From NCBI GenBank assembly GCA_017470985.1, contig JAFUXA010000015.1, positions 1 to 35,448 of the forward strand: DNA of 35,448 nt. Direction: 5' to 3'. The notes beneath the pieces were generated by a model, which saw only the letters and a list, made by a program, of their open reading frames with translations, did not search any database and had not been told where the DNA came from. The position numbers and the translations under genes were made by a program. The DNA comes from Lachnospiraceae bacterium. GTDB taxonomy: Bacteria; Bacillota; Clostridia; Lachnospirales; Lachnospiraceae. Shown one piece after another: positions 1 through 8,006 of the stretch (the first letter of the stretch is position 1; each line of letters starts with the position of its first letter).

Positions 1-76
1 AAAATGCCATAAGTGCAGATGAACCAATGACACTTGCCAATGTGATAAGATTGCGTTTGTTGAAAATATTTTTCAT
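1..76 (-). CDS. N-terminus of an unidentified membrane or exported protein (partial)
   Basis: The minus strand opens with an ATG at 76 preceded by GAGGG at 85-90, and 25 codons are visible before the window ends. The peptide starts MKNIFNKRN, followed by a hydrophobic stretch (LITLASVIGSSALMAF). That is the pattern of a first transmembrane helix or a signal peptide. No lipobox cysteine is seen in the visible part. It lies downstream of the PfkB kinase on the same strand but beyond a terminator, so it is probably transcribed separately. The family cannot be decided from 25 residues; a polytopic membrane protein such as a YitT/YczE type is only a guess. Confidence 0.55.
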   Translation of the reverse strand, partial: MKNIFNKRNLITLASVIGSSALMAF

Positions 77-102
77 ATATACTAACCCTCTTTTTATATT
101 CT

Positions 103-140
103 AAAAAACCACCACCATAATAACAGATTATGGTGATGGT
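103..140 (-). terminator. Rho-independent terminator of the PfkB kinase gene
   Basis: Arms at 108-120 and 128-140 form a 13-bp stem with one mismatch around a 7-nt loop. On the minus strand the stem is followed by six T (the A-run at 103-108). It lies about 30 bp past the kinase stop codon. Confidence 0.8.
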
Positions 141-170
141 TAGAAGTGGTTTAAGGTATTATTTTACATA

Positions 171-1085
171 CTATAAATCAAATTCCTCTGGAAGGAATCG
201 AGGGCATACATTATCCTTGGTCGCTATAACAGACGCTGACAAATTAGTGCCGATTTCGCAGGATTCTGCCAGGGTTTTACCATGAGTGATTCCAATGGTG
301 ACTCCTGCGAGAAATGCGTCTCCGGCTCCGGTTGTATCCATTACATTGACTTTCTTGGCTGGGCAGAAGCCAGAGTTACCTTCTTTATCAGCATATACTG
401 AACCGCGCTCACCGAGGGTGATTACCATTTTATTCAAACCGGCAGCTTTGACTTTGCGAGCCAGAATAACCTGTAAGTCTTCCACAGAAGTTTCTGTATA
501 ATCATCAGCAAAGAATACGCCAGCTTCCTGCTCATTACATATGAAGCATTCAACCTGCTTGATGAAGTCTCTTCGTTCCACGGCAATACTAATATTTGAC
601 ACAAGAGCAAATACTGGAAGGTTATATTTCTGGGCATATTTGAAAATCATCTTGTTCAATTCCTTGTCCATATCGATTTCCACTACAATTCCAGTTGCAT
701 CCTTGAAGATTTCATCAGCCTGTTCTTCTATGATATGGGAGATTTCTGACAGGTCTGGACGCTTTGAGATTGATGCGCATACATCTCCTTCGTTATCGAA
801 GATCGCCAGCCATGTGCCCATTCCATCTGGTACAGTTTTGATAAATGATGTGTTGACCTTGTGCTTGTCCAGTTTGCGGACTACATCTGCTCCTGCACCA
901 GTTTCATCAACAAGGGTCACAAATGTAGGTCGAAGTTCCACATTTGCAATATCTTCTGCAACATTTCGTGCTACGCCACCGTGTACATATTCGATGTTTC
1001 CGGCATTTCTGCCACCGGCTATATATTTGTGCATAGGATATCCTTTGATATCCACGAAGGTTGCACCAATTACTACGATTCCCAT
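171..1085 (-). CDS. PfkB-family carbohydrate/nucleoside kinase, pseudouridine-kinase-like
   Basis: This 304-residue ribokinase-fold enzyme should transfer phosphate from ATP to a sugar or nucleoside in the cytosol. The N-terminus carries VVIGATFVDIKGYP and the substrate-binding diglycine segment HGGVARNVAEDIA. Near the C-terminus DTTGAGDAFLAG supplies the anion hole and catalytic Asp of PfkB signature 2. The opening block and GGVARN spacing resemble E. coli PsuK (YeiC), which phosphorylates pseudouridine, more than ribokinase or fructokinase. The length is normal. The ATG start has AAGGAG about 8 nt upstream. No psuG glycosidase or nucleoside transporter is visible beside it, so the substrate is inferred by family resemblance only; another PfkB substrate is possible. 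Confidence 0.85.
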   Translation of the reverse strand: MGIVVIGATFVDIKGYPMHKYIAGGRNAGNIEYVHGGVARNVAEDIANVELRPTFVTLVDETGAGADVVRKLDKHKVNTSFIKTVPDGMGTWLAIFDNEGDVCASISKRPDLSEISHIIEEQADEIFKDATGIVVEIDMDKELNKMIFKYAQKYNLPVFALVSNISIAVERRDFIKQVECFICNEQEAGVFFADDYTETSVEDLQVILARKVKAAGLNKMVITLGERGSVYADKEGNSGFCPAKKVNVMDTTGAGDAFLAGVTIGITHGKTLAESCEIGTNLSASVIATKDNVCPRFLPEEFDL

Positions 1086-1123
1086 AATTTATACTCCTTA
1101 TATTGTGAAATAATATTCTATAA

Positions 1124-1170
1124 ATAACTAGTTATATTACTGTATATTTCCAGGTTCTAATATTTTTCAA
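1124..1170 (-). promoter_or_regulatory. Candidate promoter and operator of the PfkB kinase gene
   Basis: On the minus strand TTGAAA (1165-1170) and TATACA (1141-1146) are 18 bp apart. Immediately downstream, over the expected start of transcription, lies the perfect 12-bp palindrome ATAACTAGTTAT (1124-1135). This is the geometry of a repressor site. The -10 is weak, so the promoter is tentative. Confidence 0.4.
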
Positions 1171-1276
1171 GAAAATGTTTTACTATTATATCACGAGGTG
1201 TGGGGTATTTCCATATTAATCTAATTGGGCTACAATCGATATATGACATGATGTAGGCAAATCATTGGGAGAGAGA

Positions 1277-1948
1277 ATGAGAAGACGAGTTAGAGACGCG
1301 GCCATTGTAGCGGCGGCAATGATTATAATGTGCATATATACTATAGGTAGAATCAGCTCCACTGTGGTATGCATAGGTGATAGTATAACATTTGGCGCAG
1401 GTGTGTATGATACTAGATATTCTGAGTCTTATCCGGCATATCTGCAGCAGCTTCTGGGTGAGAACTATCGGGTGGTTAATCTGGGGCGAAGCGGCACTAC
1501 GGCACAGAGGGCGAATCCTTGTGCTTATACCAGGAGTCAGCAGTATAGAAGGAGTCATATGATTGGAGCTGATACTTATATCATAATGCTGGGGACCAAT
1601 GATACTAAGCCTTATAATTGGGATGCCAGGGCTTACGAATCTGATTTGCGAGCTCTAGTGGAGAAATTTGCTCATAGAGTTGGCACGGAAAATGTATATC
1701 TTCTGCAGCCACCAAAATGCTTTCTCAACGAGAGTAAAGGTGAGATATTATATGGCATTGATGATAATATTGTCAGAGATGAGATGCGACCGATTGTAAG
1801 TAAAATGGCGGAGGATATGGGAGTTCATTATATTGATATGTATGAATTTACGGAAAATCATCCCGAGTATTATGATGATGGAATTCATCCCAATGCCTAT
1901 GGTAATAAAATGATAGCTGAATATTTGTATGAAACTATATGGAAATAG
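1277..1948 (+). CDS. Membrane-anchored SGNH/GDSL hydrolase
   Basis: A 223-residue GDSL-type esterase or lipase. Residues 1-7 are Arg-rich and residues 8-24 form one hydrophobic helix, so the catalytic domain is probably held outside the membrane. Block I is VCIGDSITFG with nucleophile Ser36, block II is NLGRSGTT, block III is MLGTND, and block V is DDGIHPN with the catalytic Asp and His. All four SGNH residues are therefore present. Substrates of this family range from acetylated sugars to lipids, and nothing here fixes one. An in-frame TTG at 1265 would add four residues. The ATG at 1277 is preferred because GGGAGAG ends about 5 nt upstream of it. It stands alone, with the HTH/PemK promoter region directly downstream. 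Confidence 0.85.
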   Translation: MRRRVRDAAIVAAAMIIMCIYTIGRISSTVVCIGDSITFGAGVYDTRYSESYPAYLQQLLGENYRVVNLGRSGTTAQRANPCAYTRSQQYRRSHMIGADTYIIMLGTNDTKPYNWDARAYESDLRALVEKFAHRVGTENVYLLQPPKCFLNESKGEILYGIDDNIVRDEMRPIVSKMAEDMGVHYIDMYEFTENHPEYYDDGIHPNAYGNKMIAEYLYETIWK

Positions 1949-1992
1949 GTTATACATAATAGGATTGTTCATGATAATTGAAGAGTGTAATA

Positions 1993-2048
1993 TTGACTAC
2001 AATACGGAAATGTCGTACTATGAATACGAGATTTCCGTATTTTTATTT
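1993..2048 (+). promoter_or_regulatory. Promoter nested in a long inverted repeat (operator or hairpin) of the HTH/PemK module
   Basis: TTGACT (1993-1998) and TACTAT (2016-2021) are spaced by 17 bp. The 11-bp arms AATACGGAAAT (2001-2011) and ATTTCCGTATT (2031-2041) are perfect inverted repeats, with inner TCGTA/TACGA arms. The left arm fills the -35/-10 spacer and the right arm lies just past the expected +1. A bound dimer would block transcription, as expected for autorepression by the HTH protein. The right arm runs into a T-rich stretch (2041-2048), so the same element could end read-through from the SGNH gene. Confidence 0.6.
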
Positions 2049-2061
2049 AGGAGGAATTTCT

Positions 2062-2529
2062 ATGGATAAAGTTGTATCAGATAAGACATTATATGTGATA
2101 TTTGGAGAAAATATTACGCGTCTATTAAAAGAGAAAAACATGAGTCGCAAGGATTTGTGTAGAGAGCTTGATATTCCATATACTACTTTCTGTGATTGGG
2201 TTAATGGACGAACCCTGCCTAAGCACGATTCTATTGCTAAGCTAAATGATTTTTTCCATTTGGGAGCTTTTGATTTATTTATGGAAACCACTGCTAATAT
2301 AAATGTGGATGATTTATTAAAACGGGCTGACTCTTATAACAGGAAATTAAGGGAATTACCTTGTGACATAATTCCTACGCTGACAGATGTTCAAGCCAGA
2401 GCATTGATAGATGCTGGCTTTAGATTTGAGCACAAATCTTTACAGGACTATATGGATGAGACTGGTGGAGAATTTATAATATCAAATCCTATAGATTGGG
2501 GTGAGCCAAGGGGGCGTGAGATATGGTAG
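2062..2529 (+). CDS. XRE-family HTH protein, probable antitoxin/autorepressor
   Basis: A 155-residue protein with an N-terminal Cro/CI-type helix-turn-helix at about residues 11-65 (GENITRLLKEKNMSRKDLCREL, then IPYTTFCDWVNGRTLPKHDSIAKL). The C-terminal 90 residues (DDLLKRADSYNRKLRELP..., ending WGEPRGREIW) match no domain I recognise and may contact the toxin. The start is the ATG at 2062 with AGGAGG 7 nt upstream. A longer reading from TTG 1978 would run through the promoter and is rejected. The stop overlaps the next gene's start by 7 bp, the tight coupling typical of toxin-antitoxin pairs. Antitoxin function is inferred from this pairing. Confidence 0.8.
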   Translation: MDKVVSDKTLYVIFGENITRLLKEKNMSRKDLCRELDIPYTTFCDWVNGRTLPKHDSIAKLNDFFHLGAFDLFMETTANINVDDLLKRADSYNRKLRELPCDIIPTLTDVQARALIDAGFRFEHKSLQDYMDETGGEFIISNPIDWGEPRGREIW

Positions 2530-2810
2530 AACAAGGTGATGTGCTTAAGGTTGAGGGCATTAATTTTCCAGTAGTTGTTGTTAGCAATAATCGAACCAAT
2601 ACATCCAATCAGGTTATAGTATGCCCGATTATGCAGACAACAGATAAATATACTTTGATAGTACCTATAGATAATGACAGATGTGTGATTTCTGATAAAA
2701 TAAAACAATTGGACCTGGATCAGCGAAGCTATTCAGTGAAATCAAATATAGGATTTACCAAGGTGATGCAGGTGGTGGATCAGGTTCAGGCTATGCTGGA
2801 TTATTTATAG
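2523..2810 (+). CDS. PemK/MazF-like toxin-family protein
   Basis: A 95-residue protein resembling MazF/PemK ribonuclease toxins. It begins VEQGDVLKVEGINFPVVVVSNN, which fits the family's opening block (G-D-I/V, a strand, P-V-V-V-S-N). It then has VIVCPIM, a central VISDKIKQLDLDQRSY segment corresponding to the family's 'D-Q-I-R-T-V-D' block, and a C-terminal helix. MazF enzymes cut RNA at short sequences and are neutralised by their antitoxin. It is somewhat shorter than the usual ~110 residues. The start codon lies inside the antitoxin's end, with a G-rich ribosome binding site about 9 nt upstream. A plain PemK-fold binding protein without nuclease activity cannot be excluded. Confidence 0.7.
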   Translation: MVEQGDVLKVEGINFPVVVVSNNRTNTSNQVIVCPIMQTTDKYTLIVPIDNDRCVISDKIKQLDLDQRSYSVKSNIGFTKVMQVVDQVQAMLDYL

Positions 2811-2821
2811 AAATGATTCTG

Positions 2822-2849
2822 TTGTGGTACTGGTGGCTTGGATTATATA
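2822..2849 (+). promoter_or_regulatory. Weak candidate promoter of the SLC13/ArsB-type permease
   Basis: TTGTGG (2822-2827) and TATATA (2844-2849) are 16 bp apart, 28 bp before the permease ATG. Neither hexamer is close to consensus; the permease could instead be read through from the toxin gene. Confidence 0.3.
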
Positions 2850-2877
2850 AGTTAAATACATAATTTGCAGGTGTGAA

Positions 2878-3993
2878 ATGATTAGACAGATAATTGATTT
2901 TGTAAAACGGGAGACGGTACTTACGGTGGCATGGATATTGGCAATAATATCCATGTTTTTCGTGCAACCCAATGAAGGGTATATAGACTATATTGATTTG
3001 AGAACATTGGGGATTCTCTGGTCTCTTATGATTATAATGGAAGGATTAAATAAAGAGGGCTTATTTGAAGCGTTAGGCAGTCGCATGATTCAAAAGACTA
3101 GAAATGTGTATCAGCTGGTTGTGACTCTCATTGGATTATGCTTCTTTTCCAGCATGTTTATAACCAATGATGTGGCACTGCTGACCTTTGTGCCATTTTC
3201 TATATTTATATTGGAAGCCTGTGGGAGAGATGAACTTCTGATTCCGGTGATTGCATTGCAGACTATTGCCGCAAACATGGGAAGTATGCTGACTCCTGTG
3301 GGCAATCCCCAGAACATATACCTGTTCTCTATGTCTGATATGACAATTCCAGAATTTCTGCTTCTCATGCTTCCATATACAGCTGTGACAGGAGCCCTAC
3401 TGCTGTTATGCACACTATTCATTCCAGGGAAGGCCGAGACAGTGGAGATGGATCATAGAAGTTTAAAGGGCAGCAAGAGAAGATGCGCAGTCTATGCAGT
3501 CTTATTTATTGTGGCTCTATTGGCAGTAGCCAAGATTTTGCCTTATTATATTTTATGTGCCATTGTATTTATTATATGTATGCTAATGAGCAGAAGTACC
3601 ATTATAGAAATTGATTATGCTTTACTTTTCACCTTTGTAGGCTTTTTCATATTTACAGGTAATCTGGGAGCTATGCCAGCAGTGAGAACCTGGCTACAGC
3701 AGATTATTGCTGGCCGCGAGATGGCTACAGCGGTTCTGGCTTCTCAGTTCATAAGCAATGTGCCAGCGGCTTTGCTATTATCTGATTTTGCTACTGATTT
3801 AAACAGCCTGATTGTGGGAGTAAATGTTGGTGGCTTAGGAACTTTGATTGCATCCATGGCCAGTCTTATATCATTTAAACTTCTTGCTCATCATAGAAAT
3901 GAATTAAAGGGTAAATACTTCCTAATATTTACCATATTAAATATTGTATATCTGGCAATTCTGTGGGTGCTATATAGTATGCTTCAGCACTGA
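2878..3993 (+). CDS. SLC13/ArsB-type (ion transporter superfamily) anion permease
   Basis: A 371-residue polytopic inner-membrane protein with about ten hydrophobic segments. The repeated hairpin signatures of the ion-transporter superfamily are visible: FSSMFITNDVALLTFVPF in the first half, then NMGSMLTPVGNPQNIYLF. The second half repeats the theme with SQFISNVPAALLLSDF. The TPVGNPQN motif is usual in Firmicute 'SLC13 family permeases' related to ArsB, NhaD and YbiR. Members move anions such as dicarboxylates or citrate, or act as antiporters; the substrate is unknown. The Shine-Dalgarno is modest (GCAGGTG about 8 nt upstream). No arsR or arsenic gene is nearby, so arsenite export is unlikely. 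Confidence 0.8.
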   Translation: MIRQIIDFVKRETVLTVAWILAIISMFFVQPNEGYIDYIDLRTLGILWSLMIIMEGLNKEGLFEALGSRMIQKTRNVYQLVVTLIGLCFFSSMFITNDVALLTFVPFSIFILEACGRDELLIPVIALQTIAANMGSMLTPVGNPQNIYLFSMSDMTIPEFLLLMLPYTAVTGALLLLCTLFIPGKAETVEMDHRSLKGSKRRCAVYAVLFIVALLAVAKILPYYILCAIVFIICMLMSRSTIIEIDYALLFTFVGFFIFTGNLGAMPAVRTWLQQIIAGREMATAVLASQFISNVPAALLLSDFATDLNSLIVGVNVGGLGTLIASMASLISFKLLAHHRNELKGKYFLIFTILNIVYLAILWVLYSMLQH

Positions 3994-3994
3994 T

Positions 3995-4035
3995 TAGAAT
4001 TATAATTCCGGTTTGTAGAATTATAATGCCGGAAT
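3995..4035. repeat. Direct and inverted repeat between convergent genes
   Basis: The 17-bp unit TAGAATTATAATTCCGG (3995-4011) recurs at 4016-4032 with one mismatch. ATTCCGG (4005-4011) and CCGGAAT (4029-4035) also form inverted arms. It sits between the convergent permease and AraC genes. No T-run follows on either strand, so a normal terminator is doubtful. Confidence 0.6.
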
Positions 4036-4040
4036 CCGAA

Positions 4041-5033
4041 CTATGGTTCTGAATAATTGGAACTATTGCGGTAAGTGGCCGGAGATATACCAAAGGTCTC
4101 GTTGAAGAGTTTGTAGAAAAATGACACATTTTCATAGCCCACCTGTTGGGATATTTCGCTTATTGTAAGATTAGAATTCTCCAACAGTTTCACAGCCAGG
4201 TTCATGCGCTGTTCCTGTATGAGTTCCTTGAAGGTCTTACCGGTATTTTTTCTGATATAACCGGATAGATAGTTTGGATTCATATGAAAGAATTCTGCAG
4301 TGCTTTTTAGAGTGCAATTATTATAATTACCCTCGATATATCTTAGGATTGTCAGTACATGATTATTATTATCTGAGGCACTGTTATCATCTTTGTAAAT
4401 GTCTGCCAGTTCCAGGAATATTAGAGTTGCAAAGCTCGACAGATATTCCGCAGAATGGATGCCTTTATCATAATATTCGCAGAGAAACTCATTTATAAAT
4501 ATTGGTAGTCTTCGATTATTTCCACTCTGGAAATATATAAAACCATTTTCCTTATTTTCATTTACCAGATTTTCCATAAGAAATTTGGACAGAATACTAT
4601 TATCAGCAAATTTATCGAAGAAATTTGCTCGCAAATATCTCCTGTTAATCAACAGATTAATCAATATATCATCAGAGTCGCAGGCCTGACATGAATGGGG
4701 CGTATTATAATTAATCAGTACGCATTCACCCTGGTGTAGATGTAGGGGCTGTCCTGCTATAATCATATGAGCTTCCCCTGAGTACATATAAGCCAACTCC
4801 AACCAGTCATGGGAGTGTTCCTCTACTGCGTGATGCCGATCCTGCTTGGATGCAATAACACCATTGGAAGCATTGATGGCATTGGAGTAGGCAAGCTTGA
4901 TGCTGTCCGGGTCTTCTACATCATGTACGAAGGGTAGAAGTTTGCTGATGTTTGAATAGTCTGAGTCAGCATTTGGATCAGCTTCATAAGCATTTTCTTT
5001 TCTTAAAAAATAGTCCAGGCGCTCTAAATTCAA
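4041..5033 (-). CDS. AraC-family regulator with N-terminal cupin domain
   Basis: A 330-residue transcription factor. The N-terminal sensor has an AraC cupin look (EEHSHDWLELAYMYSGEAHMIIAGQPLHLHQGECVLINYNTPHS, about residues 70-115). The C-terminal 100 residues carry two helix-turn-helix motifs (TLKSTAEFFHMNPNYLSGYIRKNTG, then TISEISQQVGYENVSFFYKLFNETFGISPATYR). It is divergent from the GH106-like hydrolase, which is the likely target, with a carbohydrate as inducer. The start is a TTG at 5033 supported by AAGGAG 7-8 nt upstream; no nearer ATG gives a full cupin domain. The regulator-target link is inference from gene order. Confidence 0.88.
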   Translation of the reverse strand: MNLERLDYFLRKENAYEADPNADSDYSNISKLLPFVHDVEDPDSIKLAYSNAINASNGVIASKQDRHHAVEEHSHDWLELAYMYSGEAHMIIAGQPLHLHQGECVLINYNTPHSCQACDSDDILINLLINRRYLRANFFDKFADNSILSKFLMENLVNENKENGFIYFQSGNNRRLPIFINEFLCEYYDKGIHSAEYLSSFATLIFLELADIYKDDNSASDNNNHVLTILRYIEGNYNNCTLKSTAEFFHMNPNYLSGYIRKNTGKTFKELIQEQRMNLAVKLLENSNLTISEISQQVGYENVSFFYKLFNETFGISPATYRNSSNYSEP

Positions 5034-5073
5034 TATTTTTCTCCTTATAGAATATATTTTAAAAGGTATAAAT

Positions 5074-5102
5074 AGATTATCTCAGATGTGAAGTTTGGTC
5101 AA
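5074..5102 (-). promoter_or_regulatory. Candidate promoter of the AraC regulator
   Basis: On the minus strand TTGACC (5097-5102) is followed 17 bp later by TAATCT (5074-5079). The -35 is strong and the -10 poor. The rest of the divergent region (5034-5212) is AT-rich and shows no repeat I can defend as an AraC site. Confidence 0.35.
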
Positions 5103-5212
5103 TATATATCTTAAGTTTCGAGATTATAAACTGATTCAAATTACATTATTATGTTGGTAAGAACAACGAATTAGAATCGGATTATATGAGTAAGAGATGG
5201 AGGGATAATCAA

Positions 5213-7915
5213 ATGAGTACAATTGAAAATCTGGTTGCTGACAGACATGAGAATTATATACTGCCATTCTTTTGGCAGAGAGGAGAAGATGAGGCTACAT
5301 TACGCAAATACATGCAGGTGATAAATGAAGCCAATATTGGGGCAGTGTGCGTGGAGAGCCGACCACACCCTGATTTTTGCGGTGACAAATGGTGGCAGGA
5401 TATGGATGCCATTTTAGATGAGGCTCGCAAGAGAGATATGAAGGTATGGATTCTCGACGACAGCCATTTTCCGACAGGATTTGCAAATGGTGCTATGGAG
5501 AATCAGCCTTTGGAGCTGGCTCGCAGAAGTATATGCTGCCAGAAATATGAGGTGAAGTCCGGTCAGGAATTTAAGCTGACTTCCGATGAAGTGAAGCACC
5601 CGGCATCGAAGACTTTCTCTGAGACAGAGAAGCAGATCAATATGATGATGGGTAAGGGTGAGGAGCCTGACAATCAATATGATTTTAAGGATGATGAGTT
5701 GGTTGGCATAGTAGCTATCTATGATGATGGAACACAGGAGAATCTGGAGAGCAAGCTTTCAGAGGATGGCAGCCTGACTATAATTCCTCAGGCAGATGGA
5801 ATCATTTACAAAATGAATCATACGAGAAATCGTGGGCCACATCCAAATTATATTAATATGACTGATGCCAAGTCCTGCAGAGTGTTGATTGATACAGTTT
5901 ATGAGGCTCATTTCGCACATTATGCAGATGATTTCGGCAAGACTATAGCTGGATTTTTCTCAGATGAACCGGAGCTTGGAAACGGTCATCTGTATGAATT
6001 GCACCATGAGATGGGAATTGGATTCGATATGGATTACCCATGGGGAATGGAGCTTGAGTCTGATTTGAGAAAGCAGCTTGGTGAGAACTTCGCCTTTGAA
6101 CTTCCTCTTATTTGGGAACAGGAAGGTGATGAGGCCAATAGAGCCCGGGCCAGATTTGCATATATGGATAACCTGACTCGTTTGGTTGAGAAGAATTTCT
6201 CATTCCAGATAGGAGATTGGTGCCGTGACCACGGTGTGCAATATATCGGACATATTATCGAGGACAATGGACAGCATTGCCGTACAGGTTCTACCCTGGG
6301 GCATTATTTCCGTTCACTTTTTGGCCAGGATATGGCGGGAATCGATGATATCGGCGGACAGGTATATCCACAGGGAGAAGATGATAATTATAATTACAAT
6401 ACATTTATGGTGAGAAATGGTGAGTTCTATCATTTCATGCTGGGAAAACTTGCCAACTCCCTTGCAGCTTTGGATGAGAAGAAACATGGCAATGCCATGT
6501 GTGAGATTTTCGGAAATTATGGCTGGAAGGAAGGCCTGCGATTGGAGAAGTATCTGGCTGATCACTTCATTGTAAGAGGTGTCAATCATTATGTGCCTCA
6601 TGCTTTCAGTGCACAGCCATTCCCTGATCCTGATTGCCCGCCACATTTCTATGCTCATGGCCACAACCCTGAGTACAAGGCCTTTGGACATCTGATGAAA
6701 TATATGAATCGAGCAATTGAGCTTATATCTGATGGCAAGCACATCGCGCCTGTTGCTGTAATCTATCATGGTGAAGCTGAGTGGACCGGCAAATCTATGC
6801 CAGCTGAAAAGGTGGCTCGAGTATTGGCAGAGAGCCAGGTGGATTTTGACTTTGTTCCATTTGATGCTTTTGCTGACAAGAAGACATATAATACTATCAT
6901 TTCTAAGTCTGGATTCACGGTAAATGGAAACAACTATGAGGCAATTATTGTGCCTTACATGCAGTTTATTGACGAGACATTTGCCAGAGATTTGGCTGAG
7001 ATTACAGCTGCCGGGGTTTCGGTTTATTTCATAGATGACAAACCTCAGGGAACATACAACGGCGAGTCTGCAGATTTGGATATAACAGCATTTACAGACA
7101 AGGCACAGGTTATTGCTTTGGATGATATTTATGCCAATATTTCTGACAAGGCTGATATTGTACTGAGCCCAAGGGATAAATACATCAGATATTATCATTA
7201 TGTAAAAGAGGATGGAGCCCAGGTTATTATGCTGGTAAATGAGGGCACAACTGATTACTGTGGTACTATCTCTCTAAAGAAGCTGCCAGATGAGCAGGTG
7301 GTTGGGGTATATGCTTATGATGCATGGAATAATATGATTTATTCAACTGATTATGCTTCGGGAGATGTATCAGTAAATATTCAACCTGGCAAGAGTAGAT
7401 TTCTCATATTTGCCAGAGATGATAAGGAGAAGGCTCTGTTGGATGAGGCGGTTTCTGTTGAGGTTGCAATTCCTGATGAGGCTGAGAAAACTTCCTTCGA
7501 TTCTAATTGGACCAGAAGTATAGTTGATGCTGTCAACTATCCACAGTTCAAGGAGGAGACAGTGGTGACTCTTCCTGATGATTATGCCAAGACAGATGAT
7601 GAGTTTTCAGGATGGCTTTGTTATGAAAATGTATTTGAGGCGGAAGCCGGCAGGAAATATTTCTTGGAGATCGAGGATGCATTTGAAACTGTGGAGGTTT
7701 ATGTAAATGATAAGCCACTGGGCTTACAGATTTTTGCGCCTTTCGTCTATGACATGACAGAGGCCACAAGAGTTGGTGAGAACAATATTAGAATTGAGAT
7801 TGCCACAACCCTGGAGCGAGCCACATTCAAGATTCCAGATAGATTTGGCCGACCAAAGGATGAGCCGAAGGAAGGTTCAGGTCTCACAGGACATATTAAC
7901 ATTTATCACATATAG
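5213..7915 (+). CDS. Cytoplasmic glycoside hydrolase, GH106-like with C-terminal GH2-type jelly roll
   Basis: A 900-residue enzyme without a signal peptide. The N-terminal block (YILPFFWQRGEDEATL, then GAVCVESRPHPDF, WWQDMDAILDEAR and KVWILDDSHFPTGFANGA) is typical of the large GH106-like proteins, whose founder is an alpha-L-rhamnosidase. The middle has acid-rich TIM-barrel strands such as AGFFSDEPELG and GHIIEDNGQHCR, where catalytic Glu residues would be expected. The last ~110 residues (GWLCYENVFEAEAGRKYFLEIEDAFETVEVYVND) form a GH2-like sugar-binding sandwich. The ATG at 5213 is chosen over 5186 because GGAGGG lies 8 nt upstream; 5186 has none. Absence of a secretion signal implies hydrolysis of imported oligosaccharides. 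It is divergent from an AraC gene. The substrate is not known. Confidence 0.75.
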   Translation: MSTIENLVADRHENYILPFFWQRGEDEATLRKYMQVINEANIGAVCVESRPHPDFCGDKWWQDMDAILDEARKRDMKVWILDDSHFPTGFANGAMENQPLELARRSICCQKYEVKSGQEFKLTSDEVKHPASKTFSETEKQINMMMGKGEEPDNQYDFKDDELVGIVAIYDDGTQENLESKLSEDGSLTIIPQADGIIYKMNHTRNRGPHPNYINMTDAKSCRVLIDTVYEAHFAHYADDFGKTIAGFFSDEPELGNGHLYELHHEMGIGFDMDYPWGMELESDLRKQLGENFAFELPLIWEQEGDEANRARARFAYMDNLTRLVEKNFSFQIGDWCRDHGVQYIGHIIEDNGQHCRTGSTLGHYFRSLFGQDMAGIDDIGGQVYPQGEDDNYNYNTFMVRNGEFYHFMLGKLANSLAALDEKKHGNAMCEIFGNYGWKEGLRLEKYLADHFIVRGVNHYVPHAFSAQPFPDPDCPPHFYAHGHNPEYKAFGHLMKYMNRAIELISDGKHIAPVAVIYHGEAEWTGKSMPAEKVARVLAESQVDFDFVPFDAFADKKTYNTIISKSGFTVNGNNYEAIIVPYMQFIDETFARDLAEITAAGVSVYFIDDKPQGTYNGESADLDITAFTDKAQVIALDDIYANISDKADIVLSPRDKYIRYYHYVKEDGAQVIMLVNEGTTDYCGTISLKKLPDEQVVGVYAYDAWNNMIYSTDYASGDVSVNIQPGKSRFLIFARDDKEKALLDEAVSVEVAIPDEAEKTSFDSNWTRSIVDAVNYPQFKEETVVTLPDDYAKTDDEFSGWLCYENVFEAEAGRKYFLEIEDAFETVEVYVNDKPLGLQIFAPFVYDMTEATRVGENNIRIEIATTLERATFKIPDRFGRPKDEPKEGSGLTGHINIYHI

Positions 7916-7947
7916 AAACTGCAATGATTGATTTACCATTTTCAGGC

Positions 7948-7977
7948 TTTACAAGATGAGCTATATAAGGATATAAT
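7948..7977 (+). promoter_or_regulatory. Promoter of the msrC-like gene
   Basis: TTTACA (7948-7953) and a perfect TATAAT (7972-7977) are 18 bp apart, 29 bp before the ATG. Confidence 0.6.
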
Positions 7978-8006
7978 GCAGCTAAAATAATTGGAGGTTT
8001 TGGAGA

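Noticed and set aside
541-1127. Plus-strand frames opposite the PfkB kinase
   Set aside because: Antisense shadows without ribosome binding sites or domain resemblance.
1978-2061. Longer N-terminus for the HTH protein from TTG 1978
   Set aside because: It would translate through the -35, -10 and inverted repeat; ATG 2062 has a perfect ribosome binding site.
6314-7198. 294-codon minus-strand frame inside the GH106-like gene
   Set aside because: Antisense shadow: it lies wholly within a well-supported coding region, has no ribosome binding site and no recognisable domain.
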